From: Gracilibacter sp.
GTDB lineage: Bacteria > Bacillota > Desulfitobacteriia > Desulfitobacteriales > Syntrophobotulaceae
Assembly (NCBI GenBank): GCA_024637055.1
Contig: JAGXFZ010000030.1
Coordinates: forward strand, 1 to 39,451
Reading direction: 5' to 3'
Length of the DNA: 39,451 nt
A model generated the notes under the pieces. It ran no database searches. It was not told where the DNA came from and worked only from the letters and a program-made list of their open reading frames with translations. The stretch's first letter is position 1. Each line of letters starts with the position of its first letter. The translations under genes were made by a program, and so were the position numbers. This document shows positions 32,941-39,451 of this stretch, piece by piece.

Positions 32941-33417
32941 TTAAAAAAAGATTTTTAAGATTCCCATCGGAAGCTTTACCTTGAGACCAATTTGAAAAAC
33001 CAAGAATAAGATTAGAGTCGTCGATAATGATGTAACCAACAAATCTTTGATACTCCTAACTTGAACTACCCACATAATACCTATAATCAGTAATGGTGTA
33101 GCTATCAAATAGCCCAGAATTTTAATGAGAAGTATGTACATGGCGCACACAAGTGTTATTTGTAAGATAGGTTTTGCTTCCTTATATTCTTTAGCCCATA
33201 CAGCTTGCTTATCAACAGGCACTTTAGGAGTAAAAAAGGCCCCGACTATATGAATAATACCGATAATCAGGATCCCCCAAGCAAGAAAACTTGGGACTCC
33301 TCCAGGTCCAGCAGTATCAAATGATGTCGGTTTCCCCCAAGCACTACTTAAGAAAATGATAAAAGCTCCCAGGAGGACAGAAAATAATCCCACGACCCAG
33401 TCGTTACGCTTAAACAT
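32941..33417 (-). CDS. tctB: Tripartite tricarboxylate transporter, small membrane subunit TctB
   Basis: This 158-aa protein has four predicted helices and no strong motif other than the typical N-terminal helix (VVGLFSVLLGAFIIFLSS) and the size of TctB proteins. It lies between tctC and tctA with short gaps. GGAGGAG precedes the ATG. It pairs with TctA in the membrane; its exact role in the family is poorly defined. Confidence 0.85.
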   Translation of the reverse strand: MFKRNDWVVGLFSVLLGAFIIFLSSAWGKPTSFDTAGPGGVPSFLAWGILIIGIIHIVGAFFTPKVPVDKQAVWAKEYKEAKPILQITLVCAMYILLIKILGYLIATPLLIIGIMWVVQVRSIKDLLVTSLSTTLILFLVFQIGLKVKLPMGILKIFF

Positions 33418-33480
33418 AATTTATCTCCTCCTAATTAGTTACCCCAGGTGGGATTAACCCACCCAGGGTACAGACGCTAA

Positions 33481-34500
33481 TTACTTCCCAACAGCTTCTC
33501 TGATTTGTTTATCTTGTTCATCCATCACTTTTTGCATGTCATCCTTAGCTTGGAAATTCACGATCAGGTTATTTGATTCATAATACTCCTTGAAAGCAGG
33601 ATCATCTAATGATTTTTTGAGGAATCCAACTAACTGATCAATGACTTCTTCAGGGGTTCCTTTGGGAGCCATGACACCGCGGAGTTTTTTGACCTGAACT
33701 TCCGGGTAACCGGCATCGGCAACAGTCTTGATATCAGGGTTTAATGGCATCTCGTTGAAAGAACCGATGATTCTGAGCTTTCCAGCCTCTACGTTGGAAG
33801 CTATTTCAGCATACTCACCAATACCGCCATCCAGATGGCCGCCCAATACAGTGACTGCCGCATCACCGCCGCCTTCAAATGGAACTATTGTCATATCAAA
33901 GTCTGCAGCTTTCATCAATTCTCGGCCAGCAACGAAACCTAACTCACCCGGTGTTCCGCCGGCCCATTTAAGCTGACCGGGAGCTGCCTTCGCGGCATCC
34001 ACAAGGTCCTTGATTGATTTAAGTGGTGAATCCCCAGGCACGAAGAGCACCATTGGGTCATTGAACAACATGGCTACAGGCTCAAAATCCTTGTAAGTAA
34101 TTGACATATCATTCAGAATCGGTGCAGTGATTATGGTTGATGAAACTCCAATAAGGGTGTGTCCGTCCGGGGTGGCCTTGGCGACATAGCCCCATGCATT
34201 TGCACCTGAGGCTCCTGGCATGTTATTTACCACCCATGCTTTACCCATACCTGGTTCAACAGCTTTGCCCATGGTTCTTAAAAAGATATCGCCGCCTGAC
34301 CCGGCTGAGGAGTGGTAAACTACCTCAACATCTTTGGTTGGGAATTTCGGAGCCTCTGGGGCTGGGGCTGCGGCCGGAGCCTCTGGAGCTGGGGCTGGAG
34401 CTTTTGCACTACATCCAGATACCAGCAACATGAAGATGACCAGAATCAGTGCAATTGCTATGCTAACCTTGGACCGTTTTGCTTTAAACTGTTTTGTCAT
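33481..34500 (-). CDS. tctC: Tripartite tricarboxylate transporter, solute-binding lipoprotein TctC
   Basis: This 339-aa extracytoplasmic binding protein captures the carboxylate and passes it to TctAB. It has a lipoprotein signal (LILVIFMLLVSGCSAK), then a 25-residue Ala/Pro/Glu-rich tether, then the Bug/TctC fold with VVYHSSAGSGGDIFLRTM, VVNNMPGASGANAWGYVAKA, PDGHTLIG and PFEGGGDAAVTVLGGHLDGG. The family binds citrate and other di- or tricarboxylates; which acid is not readable from sequence. A GNRA-type hairpin sits just upstream and may raise its mRNA level above that of TctA and TctB. Confidence 0.93.
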   Translation of the reverse strand: MTKQFKAKRSKVSIAIALILVIFMLLVSGCSAKAPAPAPEAPAAAPAPEAPKFPTKDVEVVYHSSAGSGGDIFLRTMGKAVEPGMGKAWVVNNMPGASGANAWGYVAKATPDGHTLIGVSSTIITAPILNDMSITYKDFEPVAMLFNDPMVLFVPGDSPLKSIKDLVDAAKAAPGQLKWAGGTPGELGFVAGRELMKAADFDMTIVPFEGGGDAAVTVLGGHLDGGIGEYAEIASNVEAGKLRIIGSFNEMPLNPDIKTVADAGYPEVQVKKLRGVMAPKGTPEEVIDQLVGFLKKSLDDPAFKEYYESNNLIVNFQAKDDMQKVMDEQDKQIREAVGK

Positions 34501-34531
34501 GACCTTATCCTCCTCAAATTTTTATTATTCA

Positions 34532-34551
34532 TATTTCCGTTTCCGGAAATA
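34532..34551 (-). promoter_or_regulatory. Intercistronic hairpin with GAAA tetraloop before tctC
   Basis: On the mRNA, UAUUUCCG-GAAA-CGGAAAUA is a perfect 8-bp stem with a GNRA-type loop in the 93-bp gap between the M29-like gene and tctC. There is no U-tract, so RNA stabilisation or processing is more likely than termination. Confidence 0.6.
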
Positions 34552-34593
34552 GAAACTTTACAATCTAACTCCTCAAAAAATTTTTTATCTAAT

Positions 34594-35562
34594 CTAAAAC
34601 GGCATTAATCTTCCCGCTTCTACAATAACCTTTTCATCAATCGTGATGGTGGGTTGTAGAAACATGATATCCATATGCATATAACAATCTACAGTACCAC
34701 CCAGAGATTTACTATCACCAAGGGCTATATGGGCGGTCCCCAGTTTCTTTTTATCTTCTCTTGACTTCCCAATCAGTCTGCAGGCTGGATTTGTTCCAAT
34801 AGCGAACTCCGCAACGTTTCGGCCAGCGTCTCCAGCTTTATCAAGAACTTTTAGCAGTTCTTGGGCTTCCCTGCCTCCCTCGACTTTGCTCACTAATCCT
34901 TTTTCGAATTCGATGCGAATAGGATCCTTCACAACACCAACATCTTCCAACGAATAGGGATTAACGATAACTCCCTCGGTTGTCCCTTCCAGAGGTGCAC
35001 AAGCTGCTTCCCCATCAGGAAGTCCGGAAAATTCGCCTGGGCCAGTGGCAAAACCGGCGAGTGTATGCCCTCTGCGTCCCTTAATGCTGAACCTGATGTC
35101 TGTCCCCTCAGGGGTTGTAATCCGGACCGACTCACCCTGATTGATTAGCTCAACTAAAGCATCGCTAAGCCGCTTAACCTCCCGGTAATCAGCGGTAATC
35201 CCCCCTCTAATCATCATATCTTCATCAACGTTGCGAATATTACAAACTCTGGCTCCCTTAGCAATGGCCGCTCGTTGAGCATTTGTATGAGTCATAGAAT
35301 GGCTTGTCTGGTTAATAATAGCGTCCGCAGCGCTCATGGCAGCAGCCACAATTTCCGGCGGTTCTATTCCACTCATGCCAGTCGGTGACATGGTTACAAC
35401 CACTGTACTAGCACCAGCTATCTCGGCCGCTATCGCCAAGACTTTTGTAATGCTTGGAGGCCTTTCTGTATCTGTCACTATGAGAAGTTTTTCCTTTGGT
35501 TTAACATTAAGGACAGCTTCCATGATCATTTTTGCACTTTTGGCCATTCTTACTTCAATCAC
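34594..35562 (-). CDS. M29/NicX-superfamily metalloprotein (aminopeptidase-like)
   Basis: This 322-aa protein keeps the two-metal site of the M29 aminopeptidase fold: E185 (LPDGEAACAP), E252 (AEFAIGTNP), H278 (GTAHIALGDS), H296 and D298 (YMHMDIMF). The same superfamily includes NicX, a 2,5-dihydroxypyridine dioxygenase, so peptidase activity cannot be assumed. It is shorter than typical M29 peptidases (about 400 aa). The start is GTG with GGGAGGGG upstream. Its place between carboxylate enzymes and tctC suggests hydrolysis or ring/amide chemistry on the pathway substrate rather than protein turnover. That function is inference. Confidence 0.75.
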   Translation of the reverse strand: MIEVRMAKSAKMIMEAVLNVKPKEKLLIVTDTERPPSITKVLAIAAEIAGASTVVVTMSPTGMSGIEPPEIVAAAMSAADAIINQTSHSMTHTNAQRAAIAKGARVCNIRNVDEDMMIRGGITADYREVKRLSDALVELINQGESVRITTPEGTDIRFSIKGRRGHTLAGFATGPGEFSGLPDGEAACAPLEGTTEGVIVNPYSLEDVGVVKDPIRIEFEKGLVSKVEGGREAQELLKVLDKAGDAGRNVAEFAIGTNPACRLIGKSREDKKKLGTAHIALGDSKSLGGTVDCYMHMDIMFLQPTITIDEKVIVEAGRLMPF

Positions 35563-35586
35563 ATTCTACCCCTCCCTTTCTCATAC

Positions 35587-36210
35587 TTAACTCTTGATAT
35601 TTTCTTTTATAATGTCACTGCAGCGAACTTGGTTAAAAATACCGCAATAACAAAAGTTCGCCAACTTTATAGCCCCTTCTTCGGCGGAGAGACGGCCTTT
35701 CTCTACCTGATTTCTAATATGATTAACAAATTTCGGCGGTATCATATGATGTCCACACATTGTAGTAACTGAAAGAGTCACATCGTCAGGAAGGTTATCC
35801 TTCTTACCCCATATTCCCAATGAGTAATTGATAGAATGGGGCGTTACGCCTGCGTCTTTACAAGTGGGGATTACTTCTGAAAGTACTCCAGAGATTACTA
35901 CGGACATACCTGTATCTTTGCTCTTAACTATTTCGAGAAATTCTACAACCTGTTCTTTCCTGGTAAATACTCCTCTGAGTCGAGACTTGTCGGTTATTTT
36001 GTCCTTTATCTCCTCAACGCTGTACTTTGTGATCGGTCCGGTTTTTACATCACCCCAGTTTTCCGAACCGCATTCTTCTGCAGCAGCAATAAATTCGAGG
36101 GCACTTGGCTTGATATTCTTGTCGTTGACACCCTGTGTTTGGTACATAAACCAAACAAAGTCCTTTTTCTGAGATTCAATATTTCCTGAACGATGAAGTG
36201 AATGCGTCAT
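35587..36210 (-). CDS. Unknown Cys-rich protein, 207 aa
   Basis: I do not recognise a family. The protein is soluble, with cysteines at 47, 117, 152, 187, 189 and 196. Notable motifs are MCGHH (151-155) and FCYCGIFNQVRC (186-197), which could bind a metal or Fe-S cluster. GGGAGG precedes the ATG. It starts 14 bp after the ferredoxin-like gene, so the two are tightly coupled and may form one enzyme. The conserved-looking HSINYSLGIWGK segment has no known meaning to me. It could be a redox or hydratase partner of the upstream protein. Confidence 0.7.
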   Translation of the reverse strand: MTHSLHRSGNIESQKKDFVWFMYQTQGVNDKNIKPSALEFIAAAEECGSENWGDVKTGPITKYSVEEIKDKITDKSRLRGVFTRKEQVVEFLEIVKSKDTGMSVVISGVLSEVIPTCKDAGVTPHSINYSLGIWGKKDNLPDDVTLSVTTMCGHHMIPPKFVNHIRNQVEKGRLSAEEGAIKLANFCYCGIFNQVRCSDIIKENIKS

Positions 36211-36223
36211 TATAAGTACCTCC

Positions 36224-36958
36224 CTAATCCAAACTTAATGGGCGACCGAGGCCCATATTAACCTTACCCCAATAGGGCTGTGGAATAGATAGTTCATCCA
36301 GACAAGCCAAGGCTTTGGTCTGCCCAAATTCATCAACCCTAAGAATGAGTCCCAAAGAAAAAACGGTATCTATTTGTTTTTCCACCTCTTGCAAAGCTCC
36401 CAGAACATCTTTTAATTTGTTCTCAGCACATTTACCCTCGACAATTACGGATAGAAGGTGGTAATTAAGACAATCTTCAATTAGTTCCCCTGTCTTTACG
36501 TCTTTCATCAATGCTGCAAGAGGGGTATGTTCAGCGGACTGAAGTTCTACTCCGACTTTGGCTATAGCCATAGCCACTTTAGAGGCGTCTCTCAAGTAAA
36601 CTCCCATGCCCGGTCTACCCATATCAATGGCAATCCCAACTTCTCCTTTTTTGACTCTCCCCGAAACATCATTGGTTTTAACTTCTTCAGTGCCCCTGCC
36701 TGTAACCCCTGTCACACCATGATTTTCTACGGGATCACTCATGCCATGCTGAAACTGCTTATAAAAATTATCCAACTCGATTGGTTCAATTGCCCCACGG
36801 TTACAAACCTTTTGTCTTAAACAAACGTAACATTCAGTACATAGGTCTTGATCTACGTAGCATTTTTTATCTTCACTGTTATAGATGATTGCATCAACAG
36901 TGCAATAAATTTGACAAATTTTACAACCATTACATTGTTTTTCATTAATTACGGTCAT
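36224..36958 (-). CDS. 2[4Fe-4S] ferredoxin-domain protein with unknown C-terminal domain
   Basis: This 244-aa protein has an N-terminal ferredoxin domain, residues 1-60: C9, C12, C15, C19 and C40, C43, C46, C52. The second motif has five residues before its last Cys, longer than usual. The rest (about 85-244) is a soluble domain I do not recognise, starting near EVKTNDVSGRVKKGEVGIAI with GRPGMGVYLRDASKVAMAIA. It looks like an electron-transfer module fused to a catalytic or regulatory part. Its neighbours are the aconitase-like subunits upstream and the Cys-rich unknown downstream. A reductase of the pathway is possible, but nothing in the sequence proves it. Confidence 0.75.
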   Translation of the reverse strand: MTVINEKQCNGCKICQIYCTVDAIIYNSEDKKCYVDQDLCTECYVCLRQKVCNRGAIEPIELDNFYKQFQHGMSDPVENHGVTGVTGRGTEEVKTNDVSGRVKKGEVGIAIDMGRPGMGVYLRDASKVAMAIAKVGVELQSAEHTPLAALMKDVKTGELIEDCLNYHLLSVIVEGKCAENKLKDVLGALQEVEKQIDTVFSLGLILRVDEFGQTKALACLDELSIPQPYWGKVNMGLGRPLSLD

Positions 36959-36998
36959 AGGACTTCACCCTTTCTGATAATTCTGGATTTACAGAGCC

Positions 36999-37523
36999 TT
37001 ATGCTTTGCTCATTTGTTCTTCTAAATAAGGAATCAAGCCACCTAATTTGATATATGTTAGCATGAATTCCGGAGGTTTCGTGAATTCATAACTTTTACC
37101 CAATGTTTCATTATAGATAAGCCCAACCTCTAAATTGACCTCAATTAAATCTCCTTCTGATGATTCTTCGACAAAAGCAGGACAGACAATCGCTGGAATT
37201 CCCACATTAAAGCAATTACGGTAGAATATTCTGGCAAATGACTTGGCAATTACCGCACTGACCCCAGCATATTTGAGAGCTTGCGGTGCTTGTTCACGGC
37301 TGGAGCCGTAACCTAGATTCTCACCTGCCGCCAATACATCTCCTTGCAGAATTCGAGATGAAAATTGGGGAACACAGCCTGCCATACAGTTAGCAGCAAG
37401 TTCATAGGGCTCCACCTGAGTCATAAAGCGTGAGGGTAAAATATGATCTGTACTAATATTGTCGCCGACTTTCCATAGGTGGCTCCAAGTAACAAGTCTG
37501 TTCTCTGTATTATTTTTAGGCAT
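36999..37523 (-). CDS. Aconitase-family small subunit (LeuD/HacB-like)
   Basis: This 174-aa swivelling subunit pairs with the large subunit upstream. It shows STDHILPSRF (24-33) and the substrate loop GYGSSREQAP (71-80). The residues after SR (FMTQ, 33-36), which distinguish isopropylmalate from homoaconitate enzymes in characterised archaeal homologues, fit neither known pattern as I remember them. I chose ATG 37523 (GGGAGG 8 nt upstream), which overlaps the large-subunit gene by 8 bp. It acts on a 2- or 3-hydroxy tri- or dicarboxylate; the exact acid is unknown. Confidence 0.88.
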   Translation of the reverse strand: MPKNNTENRLVTWSHLWKVGDNISTDHILPSRFMTQVEPYELAANCMAGCVPQFSSRILQGDVLAAGENLGYGSSREQAPQALKYAGVSAVIAKSFARIFYRNCFNVGIPAIVCPAFVEESSEGDLIEVNLEVGLIYNETLGKSYEFTKPPEFMLTYIKLGGLIPYLEEQMSKA

Positions 37524-38784
37524 CAACTTCACCTCCCAGCAGGATTCTTGGATCTGTAATGTGACCTGCTACGGCACTGGCAGCAACAGTATAGGCACTA
37601 GCAAGATATATTTTTCCACCTGCTCCCATGCGTCCGTCCATGTTTCGAGTAGTTGTTGAAATACATACCTCTCCCGATGCAAGGCAGCCAACTTCGTAGC
37701 CTGCACAAGTTCCACAGGAAGGAGAACTAATAATGGCACCGGCTTCCATTAATGTCTGAATAATCCCTGTACTGGCCGCTTCTAATATTACTCGAGAGGA
37801 ATTCGGCACAATAACAAAACGCACACCTGGATGGACCTTCCTGCCCGCCAAAATCCTTGCTGCCTGTTCTAGGTCGTGGTAAAAGGCTCCGGAACATGAA
37901 CCTAATGTAGCTTGCTGTATCTCAGTACCCTCCGCCTTACTTACATCGGTGCCGTTTGTTGGCAAGCCTGGTGTTGCCAACATAGGCTGAAGATTTGAAA
38001 CATCAAAATGTACCTCGGAAATATACCGAGCATCACTGTCGGCAGTAATAATTTCTTCATTATCCCTAGTAGTACCGAGTTTCGTGAGAAGTTTTTCATC
38101 AACTGGCATAAGTGCGTTTTTGACCCCCATCTCTAAACCCATAATAGTGATGGTCATTCTTTCTTCTATTGTCAAAGAGTCTAATAATGGGCCTGTGAAC
38201 TCTATCGCCATATAGTTTAGAAAGCAGGGCCCGAAATGTTTTAGAATTAACAAAGCTACATCTTTAGCACCAATCCCGAAAGGCATTTTACCCTCAAGTA
38301 CTACTTTGACGGTTTCCGGCACTTTCAGCCATATCTTACCGGTAGCTAAAACGGACGCCATTTCAGTAGATCCAATTCCTGTTGACAAGCAGCCAAAAGT
38401 CCCAAGTCCAACTGAATGGGAATCGGTACCGACTAATATTTTGCCCGGGCGTGGAACACCATCCTCCGCCATAACTGAATGAGAAACTCCTCTTCCAACA
38501 TCAATGAGATGACATCCATACTGCTTAGCAAAATCACGGATATTACGGTGGTGCTGCGCTGCGCGAAAAGTGGTTGACGGCGAATGATGATCTAGAACAA
38601 AATACACTTTATCGGGATCCCAGACCTTGGCTTTGGGTAGCCTAGAAAACTGCTGCAAAGCTATGGGACCGTTATTGTCATGAATATAGGCAATATCCAC
38701 CGGGACGTCATGTATTTGCCCAGGACTAACATTCTTAACTCTGGCTTTAGAGGCTATAATCTTTTCAGTAATGGTTAGGCCCAT
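37516..38784 (-). CDS. Aconitase-family large subunit (LeuC/HacA-like hydratase)
   Basis: This 422-aa protein carries the [4Fe-4S] hydro-lyase site. Cluster ligands are C297 (GSCSGAF), C357 and C360 (SCGTC). Other marks are VLVGTDSHSVGLGTFG (about 117-131) and TTTRNMDGRMG (377-387). It is the size of IPM isomerase/homoaconitase large subunits, not full aconitase. With the small subunit it should dehydrate and rehydrate a hydroxy acid. Dimethylmaleate hydratase, homoaconitase, citraconase and IPM isomerase all share this layout. No leuA or leuB-type leucine cluster is visible; the tct genes nearby favour catabolism. Confidence 0.9.
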   Translation of the reverse strand: MGLTITEKIIASKARVKNVSPGQIHDVPVDIAYIHDNNGPIALQQFSRLPKAKVWDPDKVYFVLDHHSPSTTFRAAQHHRNIRDFAKQYGCHLIDVGRGVSHSVMAEDGVPRPGKILVGTDSHSVGLGTFGCLSTGIGSTEMASVLATGKIWLKVPETVKVVLEGKMPFGIGAKDVALLILKHFGPCFLNYMAIEFTGPLLDSLTIEERMTITIMGLEMGVKNALMPVDEKLLTKLGTTRDNEEIITADSDARYISEVHFDVSNLQPMLATPGLPTNGTDVSKAEGTEIQQATLGSCSGAFYHDLEQAARILAGRKVHPGVRFVIVPNSSRVILEAASTGIIQTLMEAGAIISSPSCGTCAGYEVGCLASGEVCISTTTRNMDGRMGAGGKIYLASAYTVAASAVAGHITDPRILLGGEVDA

Positions 38785-38812
38785 TGAAGAAACCTCCTGA
38801 TAGTTTAATTAT

Positions 38813-39451
38813 TTATAGACTTTGGATAGCCTCACATATCGCTGTACCCATCTCATCTGTTGAAGCTGTTCCACCCAAGTCAGGAGTAACCCATTTCATT
38901 TCTGCCAGTACTTTCTCAGCTCCCATCTGAATGTTTAGGGCGGCTTGAACTGCTGCAGTATCTTTCTTTATATTTCCAAGCCAGAAAAGCATCATTTGGG
39001 CTGACATGATCATGGCATAGGGATTGGCAATATTTTTACCGTAGATATCTGGAGCTGACCCATGGGTAGCTTGAGCCATCACATACTTGGGTCCTACGCA
39101 CAAACCCGGTGCCATTCCCAAACCTCCCACTAGACCAGCCGCTTCATCTGTTAAGATATCCCCGAACATGTTTGTGGAAACAACAACATCATATTTCTGC
39201 GGGCGCATAACAAGATTCATCGCAAAGGTGTCAACGACCGCAGTTTCAAAGATAATATCCGGATAGTCCTTAGCTACCTCGCGGCAGGTATCTATAAATA
39301 ATCCGCAAGTCAATTTAAACACCGTATTTTTATGAATAGCTGTTACTTTTTTCATTTTATTGCGTTGGCGCGCTAGTTCGAATGCCGTTCTTGCGACCAT
39401 TTCAGAATTTCGTTTAGTAATAACTCTCATTGAAAGAGCCATATCCGGTGC
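38813..39451 (-). CDS. Isocitrate/isopropylmalate dehydrogenase family, 5' part outside window
   Basis: The frame is open to the window edge; 212 C-terminal residues are visible. They hold the family's oxidative-decarboxylation site: Lys in TAIHKNTVFKLT, VVDTFAMNLVMRP and the metal Asp in NMFGDILTDEAAGLVGGLG, then THGSAPDIYGKNIANP. The N-terminal specificity residues are beyond the window, so isocitrate, isopropylmalate, tartrate or a homologue cannot be distinguished. It lies 28 bp upstream of the large hydratase subunit and is likely the step after isomerisation. Confidence 0.88.
   Translation of the reverse strand, partial: APDMALSMRVITKRNSEMVARTAFELARQRNKMKKVTAIHKNTVFKLTCGLFIDTCREVAKDYPDIIFETAVVDTFAMNLVMRPQKYDVVVSTNMFGDILTDEAAGLVGGLGMAPGLCVGPKYVMAQATHGSAPDIYGKNIANPYAMIMSAQMMLFWLGNIKKDTAAVQAALNIQMGAEKVLAEMKWVTPDLGGTASTDEMGTAICEAIQSL

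Noticed and set aside
34194-34608. Several overlapping plus-strand ORFs over tctC
   Set aside because: They are shadows of the Ala/Pro-rich tether and signal peptide of TctC on the other strand.
36224-36958. 6-hydroxynicotinate reductase of the anaerobic nicotinate pathway
   Set aside because: I first thought of it from the ferredoxin domain and the hydratase/lyase context, but the C-terminal sequence does not match what I remember of that enzyme, and no other nicotinate genes are present.
1-39451. tRNA or rRNA genes
   Set aside because: No cloverleaf-like or rRNA-like stretch was recognised on either strand when reading the intergenic regions; a dedicated scan was not possible.

Overview
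The window reads as an AT-rich chromosome segment of an anaerobic, spore-forming Firmicute (Clostridia, Peptococcaceae/Desulfitobacteriaceae-like). The evidence is an alpha/beta-type small acid-soluble spore protein, a Ku/LigD repair set, a CODH-family Ni/Fe-S protein, FdhD, T-box-like leader RNA and strong Shine-Dalgarno sites with frequent TTG starts. The species cannot be named from sequence alone.

Layout. 1-3.7 kb, minus strand: the 5' part of dprA, a GC-rich palindromic element, an endonuclease IV-like TIM-barrel gene and a divergent serA. In front of serA are a near-consensus promoter and a T-box-like attenuator that appears to have no Stem I. 3.7-9.5 kb is an envelope and signalling block: an NlpC/P60 protein, a DUF3307-like membrane protein, a CHASE2-adenylate cyclase, a GAF/HD-GYP phosphodiesterase, and a CHASE2 paralogue that stops where its cyclase domain should begin, next to a 109-bp inverted-repeat element. 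9.7-12.6 kb: an SASP gene that seems to start at ATC, fdhD, cysE and a FabK/nitronate monooxygenase-like gene. 12.9-15.5 kb: a compact NHEJ operon (ku, ligD ligase, ligD polymerase) with TAATG stop/start overlaps. 15.6-17.6 kb: a CODH-family protein whose active-site ligands look like those of the hybrid cluster protein.

17.6-23.2 kb is a degraded accessory region. It holds a 5'-truncated copy of a metal P-type ATPase, REP-like GGGGACAG repeats, a broken subtilase running in frame into a lipoprotein, and remnants of an IS3-type transposase, an RHS protein and an AbrB-type regulator. It ends with an unrecognised four-gene cassette of small membrane proteins (53, 271, 66 and 46 aa), three of which are very short. 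23.3-26.0 kb holds the intact P1B ATPase and its CadC/ArsR-type repressor, with a visible promoter and operator.

26.1-39.45 kb is one long minus-strand catabolic block. From upstream to downstream it encodes an IPMDH/IDH-family dehydrogenase (cut by the window edge), aconitase-family large and small subunits, a ferredoxin-like protein with an unknown C-terminal domain, a Cys-rich unknown protein, an M29/NicX-like metalloprotein, the TctC-TctB-TctA tripartite tricarboxylate transporter, malate dehydrogenase, an AbrB-family permease broken by a frame change, a PrpR-like sigma-54 activator and an HpcH/HpaI-fold protein. The inferred logic is uptake of a di- or tricarboxylate, hydratase/isomerase rearrangement, oxidative decarboxylation and C-C cleavage under sigma-54 control. 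The substrate is not determined, and several enzymes lack the specificity or catalytic residues of the best-known family members. This block, the hybrid-cluster-like CODH homologue and the small-membrane-protein cassette are the best candidates for undescribed biology.
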